A stretch of 50,811 nt of DNA from Lachnospiraceae bacterium (GTDB lineage: Bacteria; Bacillota; Clostridia; Lachnospirales; Lachnospiraceae), in the NCBI GenBank assembly GCA_020860645.1, contig JAJBTX010000112.1, positions 1-50,811 of the forward strand, given 5' to 3'. The position numbers were made by a program, and so were the translations under genes. Below are positions 46,154-50,811 of this stretch, one piece after another (the stretch's first letter is position 1; each line of letters starts with the position of its first letter). The notes beneath the pieces were generated by a model. The model saw only the letters and a list, made by a program, of their open reading frames with translations, ran no database searches and was not told the DNA's origin.

Positions 46154-47062
46154 CTAATCCCGGTTGACGGCCCCGATCAGCTCCCTGATGTCCTCAACCT
46201 GATATTTTCTCATATATGCCTCGATACCCGCCGCGACGTCCCGCGCCGCGTAAGGATTTGCGAAATTCGCCGTGCCGACCGACACTGCCGTCGCTCCCGC
46301 GAGCAGGAACTCGATCGCGTCGTCGCCGCAGGTGATACCGCCCATACCGATGACCGGGATCCGCACCGCCTGAGCTGCCTGCCAGACCATGCGCAGCGCC
46401 ACCGGCTTAATCGCCGGTCCCGAGAGGCCGCCCGTCCGGTTCGCCAGCGCGAAGGTACGGCGCTGAATATCAATCTTCATGCCCGTCAGCGTATTGATGA
46501 GAGAAATCACGTCCGCGCCGCCATCCTCGGCCGCCCGCGCCATCTCCGTGATATCGGTCACGTTCGGGCTGAGCTTCATGATGACCGGCTGCTTCGCGTG
46601 CCGCTTCACCTCCTGCGTGATATGCCGTAGCGCCTCCGGATTCTGCCCGAAGGCGATGCCGCCCTCCTTCACATTGGGGCAGGACACATTAATCTCCAGA
46701 AGATCGACCGGCGCGTCCGCGAGGCGCTCCACGACCTCGCAGTAGTCCGCCTCCGATCTGCCGCAGACATTGACAATAATTTTCGTATCAAACTGCTGTA
46801 AAAACGGAATATCCCGCTCCAGAAAAACATCGATGCCCGGATTCTGCAGGCCGATCGCGTTCAGCATGCCGCTCGCGGTCTCCATCACGCGCGGCGTGGG
46901 ATTGCCCGGCCAGGGCACATTCGCAACGCCCTTCGTCACGACCGCGCCCAGCGCGCCCAGGTCATAGAATTCACTGTACTCCGCACCGGAGCCGAAGGTC
47001 CCGGACGCAGTCATCACCGGATTTTTCAGCTCCACACCGGCGAGCGATACCTTTGTATTCAT
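46154..47062 (-). CDS. pyrD: dihydroorotate dehydrogenase B, catalytic subunit
   Basis: FMN enzyme oxidising dihydroorotate to orotate; pairs with PyrK to use NAD. The 302-residue protein has MTASGTFGSGAEYSEF, LQNPGIDVFLERDIPF, LEINVSCPNVKEGGIAFG with the class IB catalytic cysteine, MKLSPNVTDITEMARAAEDGGADVISLINT and GMGGITCGDDAIEFLLAGA (FMN phosphate site). The ATG at 47062 shares a base with the pyrK stop (TGATG); a GTG three bases earlier is possible. Confidence 0.96.
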   Translation of the reverse strand: MNTKVSLAGVELKNPVMTASGTFGSGAEYSEFYDLGALGAVVTKGVANVPWPGNPTPRVMETASGMLNAIGLQNPGIDVFLERDIPFLQQFDTKIIVNVCGRSEADYCEVVERLADAPVDLLEINVSCPNVKEGGIAFGQNPEALRHITQEVKRHAKQPVIMKLSPNVTDITEMARAAEDGGADVISLINTLTGMKIDIQRRTFALANRTGGLSGPAIKPVALRMVWQAAQAVRIPVIGMGGITCGDDAIEFLLAGATAVSVGTANFANPYAARDVAAGIEAYMRKYQVEDIRELIGAVNRD

Positions 47063-47838
47063 CACAGCTCCACCTCCGTGCTCCGGAATACCGGCCCGTC
47101 CTTGCAGACCCTTTTGTTATGGACATGGGAATGACTGTCGATCTCTGTCGACTGACAGACGCAGGCGAGACAGGCGCCGACGCCGCAGGCCATGCGCTCC
47201 TCAAGGGACAACCAGCACGGAATATTTCTTTCCTCTGCGTAAGTCTTCACTGCACGCAGCATCGGCTTCGGCCCGCAGGCGCAGATCACATCCGCCGTAA
47301 TTCCCTGCTCCCGCACCGCGTCGAGCACATTGCCCTTCGTCCCGGCGCTGCCGTCCTCCGTCGCGATAGAAAGCTTCCCGACCGCCGCCAGCTCCTCCGT
47401 CAGAAACAGCTCGTCCCGATACCCGGCGACGATCTGCACCTCCGTATTTGCCTGCGACCGCAATACGCGCGCAAGCTGCAACATCGGTGGGATACCGATA
47501 CCGCCACCCAGGAGAAGAATGTCCGCTCCAAAAAGTTCATTGGGATACCCGTTCCCGAGCGGCCCGAGAATTTCCAACGTCTCCCCCGCCCGCAGCCGGG
47601 AAAACTCCTCCGTTCCCTGCCCCGCAACACGGTAGACCAGGCGCAGCCGTCCGTCCGGCTCCGCCTCGCAGATGCTGATCGGCCTCGGCAGCATCCGGCT
47701 TTCGTCCTGGCTATAGACCGACACGAACTGCCCCGGCTTCGCCGTTTTTGCAATCTGCTCTGTCTGCAGCCACAGGCTGAAAATGCCCGTGGCAATCTCC
47801 TTCTGCTCGATCACAGAAGCGTACTCTCTTATTTTCAC
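47062..47838 (-). CDS. pyrK: dihydroorotate dehydrogenase B, electron-transfer subunit
   Basis: FAD and [2Fe-2S] protein of 258 residues that passes electrons from PyrD to NAD. RMLPRPISICEAE binds FAD, LLGGGIGIPPMLQLARVL is the nucleotide-binding glycine loop, ACGPKPMLRAVKTYAEE follows, and the C-terminal cluster site reads C-x4-C-x2-C...C (MACGVGACLACVCQSTE). Overlaps pyrF by 4 bp and abuts pyrD. Confidence 0.95.
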   Translation of the reverse strand: MKIREYASVIEQKEIATGIFSLWLQTEQIAKTAKPGQFVSVYSQDESRMLPRPISICEAEPDGRLRLVYRVAGQGTEEFSRLRAGETLEILGPLGNGYPNELFGADILLLGGGIGIPPMLQLARVLRSQANTEVQIVAGYRDELFLTEELAAVGKLSIATEDGSAGTKGNVLDAVREQGITADVICACGPKPMLRAVKTYAEERNIPCWLSLEERMACGVGACLACVCQSTEIDSHSHVHNKRVCKDGPVFRSTEVEL

Positions 47839-48764
47839 AGCTCTCCCTCCAGCGCGCCGCGGATGTCGGCGATCATTGCCTCCACCGCCGCGCGGGAAGC
47901 CTCGCCGAAATGCTCCGCACCGTACTTCGCATAGGCCTCCTGCTTCCAGGCCGCGATGATACCGCGGGAGGAATTGACGATCGCGCCCAGGCCGTCCTCA
48001 TTGAAGAAATGCACGAGATCCTTGCCCTTGCCGCCCTGCGCGCCGTAGCCCGGCACGAGGATAAATGCCTTCGGCATCACCTTCCGCAGTGTCTTTCCCT
48101 GCTCCGGATACGTCGCGCCGACGACCGCGCCGACATAGCTGTAGGAAGCGCCCATGTGCTCCTCGCCCCACTGCGCGACCTTCTCGCCGACCAGCTCATA
48201 GAGCGGTTTCCCGTCAATCAGACGATCCTGAAACTCGCCGCTCGAAGGATTCGAGGTCTTCACCAGCACGAAGATGCCCTTCTTCTCCTGCTTACACACC
48301 TCGATGAAGGGCTTCACGCCGTCGGAGCCCAGATAGGGATTCACCGTCGCGAAATCCTCGTCAAAGCCCGCATAAGTCCGGCTGCCGACCTGCACCCTGC
48401 CCAGATGCCCGACCGCGTAGGCCGCGGAGGTCGAGCCGATATCGCCGCGCTTCACATCGCCGATCACGACGAGCCCCTTCGATTTGCAGTAATCCACCGT
48501 CTTCTTATAGGCCTGCAGCCCCTCGATGCCGAACTGCTCGTACATCGCGATCTGCGGCTTCACCGCCGGAATGAGGTCGCAGGTCTTATCCACGATCTCT
48601 TTATTGAACTGCCAGATGGCCTCCGCCGCGCCCGCGAGCGTCTCGCCGTACTCCGCGAAAGCCTTCCGCTGCACCTGCTCCGGCACATAGGAAAGCATCG
48701 GGTCAAGCCCCACGACGATCGGAGCCTTCGTCTCCTGGATTTTCGCAATCAGTCTGTCTATCAT
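47835..48764 (-). CDS. pyrF: orotidine-5'-phosphate decarboxylase
   Basis: Converts OMP to UMP. The 309-residue length and motifs PIVVGLDPMLSYVPEQ, VIGDVKRGDIGSTSAAYA (catalytic Asp-x-Lys-x2-Asp) and FILVPGYGAQGGKGKDLVHFF place it in the longer PyrF subfamily (type 2) common in Clostridia. First gene of the pyrF-K-D-E operon, with AAGGAG upstream of the ATG. Confidence 0.95.
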   Translation of the reverse strand: MIDRLIAKIQETKAPIVVGLDPMLSYVPEQVQRKAFAEYGETLAGAAEAIWQFNKEIVDKTCDLIPAVKPQIAMYEQFGIEGLQAYKKTVDYCKSKGLVVIGDVKRGDIGSTSAAYAVGHLGRVQVGSRTYAGFDEDFATVNPYLGSDGVKPFIEVCKQEKKGIFVLVKTSNPSSGEFQDRLIDGKPLYELVGEKVAQWGEEHMGASYSYVGAVVGATYPEQGKTLRKVMPKAFILVPGYGAQGGKGKDLVHFFNEDGLGAIVNSSRGIIAAWKQEAYAKYGAEHFGEASRAAVEAMIADIRGALEGEL

Positions 48765-48797
48765 CGCCAGTCTCCTTCTGTATAAAAGTCTGAACCC

Positions 48798-48826
48798 AGT
48801 GTAACATAGCTGTTTTCGCTTTTCAA
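48798..48826 (-). promoter_or_regulatory. promoter of the pyrFKDE operon
   Basis: Minus strand TTGAAA (48821-48826), 17-nt spacer, TACACT (48798-48803), right after the stop of the upstream ATPase gene. The leader is about 27 nt, with no room for a PyrR-type attenuator. Confidence 0.6.
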
Positions 48827-48829
48827 TCG

Positions 48830-50404
48830 CTAAACTTTTTCAATCACACAGCTGTGTTTCTTTGTCTTTCTGTCATAGTTTATCCCAACCAGGAGCAAAT
48901 TCCCGAAATACTCCCGTAGTTTTCCCTCGTATCGCTTTTCGTGAATCTGCCTGATAGCGGCATCCGCGGACTCATCATATTTCAGCTCAACGAGGATGGC
49001 CGGTTTGTTCGTATTTCTTCGCGGGATAAACACAACGTCCGCAAAACCTTTTCCGGACGGGAGTTCCCTGAAAATCTCATAAAATCGCTCCGCCGTATAA
49101 TACGCGATGTAGATCGCGCAGGCCAGTGAATTTTCATCATTGTATTTCAGAACGGAGGATTTCGCCATATGGATCTCCTCCAGCGCTTTCTCGATAGCCG
49201 CACAGTCTCCCCGCAGCGTCGCCTCCAGCAGGTCATCCGCGTCCGTGAGAGCTTCCGCGATCTTCTCCCACCCGGCGTCCCTCACCGCCAGGCGAAAGGA
49301 ATCGGCCACCTCCAGATTTGGTATGCCTGCCTCTCCTTTCTCTGAATCATAAAAAAGATAGCCCAGGTGGATCAACAGGGTGAGAACATGATCCTTATTC
49401 GTGAGACTTGTCATATCATTCTGAAAATAGAGCGTGTCCACCTTCTGACGCCGTCCGCCCAGCATCGCGATGATGGCATCCCGAAGGCCCTCCAGATTCA
49501 TATTAATATAGGTTTTCAAAGATTCATATGTCTCAGATGATGTCCAGTAGCTGCGAAAACTCTTTCGCCATATGGCTGACATGACAGAATTGGGATTGTA
49601 GACGGAACCGACCTGTTCAAAGTGATATCCGTCATACCAGCATCTCATGGATTCAAAGTCCGCGTCATAGGTCTCACACAGACGCCGTACCTCCGCTTCG
49701 GAAAAACCAAGGTAAGGCGCAAGAGCGTCCGGATTTGTCATCGTAAACTCCCGGAAATCGGTCAGCGCAGACTGCGTGCCATACTTCTTGATCGGCAGAA
49801 TCCCGGTCATGTATGCGGCGGCTATCGTCCGGTCAGTCGAAGGGCCACCCTTAAAAAGCCCCCGCAGCAGCTGAACATATTCCTTCTGCAGCGCCTCGTC
49901 CCCCTTGGCCTCCCGGAACAGGGCGTCCCATTCATCTATGATAATGACAAACCTTTCCCCTGTTTTCTCCGTAACGTGCAGAAGCGCGTCAGCGAGAATT
50001 GTTTCATCCTCTCCCACTGCGCCCGGATATACACACCGCAGTTCCCCTATCACCTCTGACTGGATACTGCGCACCACGTCCTTTATGGACGAGGCGACAG
50101 AAATAAACCTCGTGATATCCAGATAAATCACATCGTAGCGGTTCAGCCCCTTTTCGAACGAGGCCTTCTCCGCGATCTCCAGTCCTTCAAAAAGCGTGCG
50201 CGAATCGCAGCTCTTATCATAATACGCGCTGAGCATCTTCGCCGCGAAGGATTTTCCAAAGCGCCGCGGACGGCTGAAGCAGGTCAGTCTGCGCGGCGTG
50301 TCGATCGTGCTGTTCACATAATCGATCAGGCCTGTTTTATCCACATAGATATCGTTTGTGATAATCCGGAAGCCCTCATTGCCCGGATTTATATAAGTAC
50401 CCAT
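48830..50404 (-). CDS. AAA ATPase with PD-(D/E)XK nuclease-like C-terminus (DUF1703 type)
   Basis: Protein of 524 residues. The N-terminal AAA-ATPase-like domain has NEGFRIITNDIYVDKTGLI, a Walker A-like SRPRRFGKSFAAKML (44-58) and Walker B FVIIIDEWDALFREA; the C-terminal end has FADVVFIPRRNTNKPAILVELKYDESADAAIRQI, the D...ExK pattern of PD-(D/E)XK nucleases. This architecture is very common in gut anaerobes, often in many copies and near mobile or defence genes; its role is not established. The start at 50404 has GGAG 7 nt upstream. Confidence 0.88.
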   Translation of the reverse strand: MGTYINPGNEGFRIITNDIYVDKTGLIDYVNSTIDTPRRLTCFSRPRRFGKSFAAKMLSAYYDKSCDSRTLFEGLEIAEKASFEKGLNRYDVIYLDITRFISVASSIKDVVRSIQSEVIGELRCVYPGAVGEDETILADALLHVTEKTGERFVIIIDEWDALFREAKGDEALQKEYVQLLRGLFKGGPSTDRTIAAAYMTGILPIKKYGTQSALTDFREFTMTNPDALAPYLGFSEAEVRRLCETYDADFESMRCWYDGYHFEQVGSVYNPNSVMSAIWRKSFRSYWTSSETYESLKTYINMNLEGLRDAIIAMLGGRRQKVDTLYFQNDMTSLTNKDHVLTLLIHLGYLFYDSEKGEAGIPNLEVADSFRLAVRDAGWEKIAEALTDADDLLEATLRGDCAAIEKALEEIHMAKSSVLKYNDENSLACAIYIAYYTAERFYEIFRELPSGKGFADVVFIPRRNTNKPAILVELKYDESADAAIRQIHEKRYEGKLREYFGNLLLVGINYDRKTKKHSCVIEKV

Positions 50405-50570
50405 CTCCCCGCTCCGTTCCCGACGACCCAAAGCGAAAAACTCTTTGCTATAACTTTAGATATGGCCGGCGACTGCGGAAGCGGGGCTTGACCTTGCGTT
50501 TGAAAGTGAACAAAATAAAGTCAGTAAACAGAAAGCCTGAGATTTTAATTTCTGAATTGCCGCAAAAACA

Positions 50571-50599
50571 TTGTAGTTACTCTCGTTTTGAGATAATAT
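50571..50599 (+). promoter_or_regulatory. promoter-like sequence before the right-end gene
   Basis: TTGTAG (50571-50576), 17-nt spacer, TAATAT (50594-50599). It could drive the gene starting at 50751. Confidence 0.4.
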
Positions 50600-50607
50600 A
50601 AAAACAG

Positions 50608-50750
50608 ATGGGGTTTGACCGTATTTCGCTGGGAAGACAGGCGAAGGAATTACAGTAGCGCTTATGCACGAAAGGTCGCACCGGAAAAGTTAAAGACAGT
50701 GATCCGACATCCGATAAGGAAAGCTTGAGATTGAATGGAGGAATAACATA
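50608..50750 (+). pseudogene. possible remnant of an AbiEii/AbiGii-type toxin gene
   Basis: The frame from the ATG at 50608 reads MGFDRISLGRQAKELQ and then a TAG; further on, in the same frame, it reads KESLRLNGGIT before a TAA at 50749. These two pieces resemble, from memory, the opening of AbiEii-type nucleotidyltransferase toxins (LGRQAKEL..., and the later KE-x-LALKGGTAIN block) with the middle unrecognisable. The likeness is short and could be chance. Confidence 0.35.
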
Positions 50751-50811
50751 ATGGGTGAACTGATGCCTTATGGCGAGCAGTTTCAAAAGGTTGTTGCAAT
50801 CATAGAGTCTG
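50751..50811 (+). CDS. start of a plus-strand gene, possibly YhcG/DUF1016-type nuclease (partial)
   Basis: Only 20 codons are inside the window: MGELMPYGEQFQKVVAIIES. GGAGG lies 9 nt upstream of the ATG, so the start looks real. The opening is like the N-terminus of YhcG-type (DUF1016, PD-(D/E)XK) proteins as I remember them, but 20 residues are too few for a firm call. It runs off the right edge. Confidence 0.45.
   Translation, partial: MGELMPYGEQFQKVVAIIES

Larger units (their letters stand above)
50405..50750. other. 346-bp intergenic stretch with AT-rich centre
   Basis: Holds no intact gene. It is more AT-rich than the rest of the window. It contains a plus-strand promoter-like pair, a possible broken toxin-gene start (50608-50750), and the ribosome site AGGAG-like GGAGG at 50737-50741 serving the gene at 50751. 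Confidence 0.5.

Noticed and set aside
50577-50786. 69-codon open frame on the minus strand
   Set aside because: No ribosome site or family resemblance, and it runs antisense to the right-end gene start that has GGAGG.

Overview
The window looks like chromosomal DNA of a moderately GC-rich anaerobic Firmicute, most likely a Lachnospiraceae-type Clostridium relative. This is inferred from gene content: a class III glutamine synthetase, a PyrK/PyrDB dihydroorotate system, a clpC-radA pair, a GH25 muramidase with Ig-like domains, DUF6142 and DUF6020-type membrane proteins, strong AGGAGG ribosome binding sites and many 1-4 bp ATGA/TGATG/GTGA gene overlaps. No rRNA, tRNA, CRISPR array or complete insertion sequence was seen.

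Layout. (1) 47-18022, minus strand: a dense surface-glycan operon. From promoter-proximal to distal it holds a GNT-I-like glycosyltransferase, a PglF-type 4,6-dehydratase, a PglE-type aminotransferase, a PglC-type initiating sugar-phosphate transferase, a PLP decarboxylase coupled to an ATP-grasp ligase, a GT4 glycosyltransferase with a G9 tract, a Gfo/Idh/MocA dehydrogenase, an LpxD-like acyltransferase, a stand-alone adenylation enzyme, a second PLP decarboxylase, a GtrII-like membrane protein, an acyl carrier protein, a WbpE-like aminotransferase, another GT4 enzyme and a WecB-type 2-epimerase. (2) 18129-19379, plus strand: one GT4 glycosyltransferase, divergent from the operon above. (3) 19348-25132, minus strand: a second glycan operon with a GT2 enzyme, two multi-pass membrane proteins, a GT11 fucosyltransferase and a Wzy-like polymerase. 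(4) 25329-27443, minus: a secreted GH25 muramidase. (5) 27642-30531, plus: rfbA-rfbB-rfbD for dTDP-rhamnose. (6) 30727-37220, minus: glutamine synthetase III behind a leader terminator, and a GntR-clpC-radA stress/repair operon. (7) 37365-38714, minus: a membrane-anchored cohesin-domain protein. (8) 38868-42387, minus: purE-purM-purN-purD. (9) 42459-48764, minus: pyrF-pyrK-pyrD-pyrE followed by vanZ-like, DUF6142-like and M29 aminopeptidase genes. (10) 48830-50811: a PD-(D/E)XK-associated AAA ATPase, a degraded stretch resembling the start of an AbiEii-type toxin gene, and the first codons of another plus-strand gene.

How the genes may work together. PglF/PglE/PglC homologues would make and load a 4-amino-4,6-dideoxy sugar on undecaprenyl phosphate. 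The Gfo/Idh, WbpE-like, LbH acyltransferase and 2-epimerase genes resemble the WbpB/E/D/I set for 2,3-diamino sugars. rfbABD supply most of dTDP-rhamnose synthesis. Glycosyltransferases extend the unit and a Wzy-like protein may polymerise it. No Wzx flippase, rfbC or UDP-sugar 6-dehydrogenase is visible here.

The most unusual part is a free carrier protein, an adenylation enzyme, an ATP-grasp ligase and two diaminopimelate-decarboxylase-fold enzymes beside an LpxD-like acyltransferase. By analogy with butirosin BtrI/BtrJ/BtrK, where glutamate is decarboxylated while bound to a carrier protein, this could be a route that decorates an amino sugar with a decarboxylated amino acid. That function is inference.
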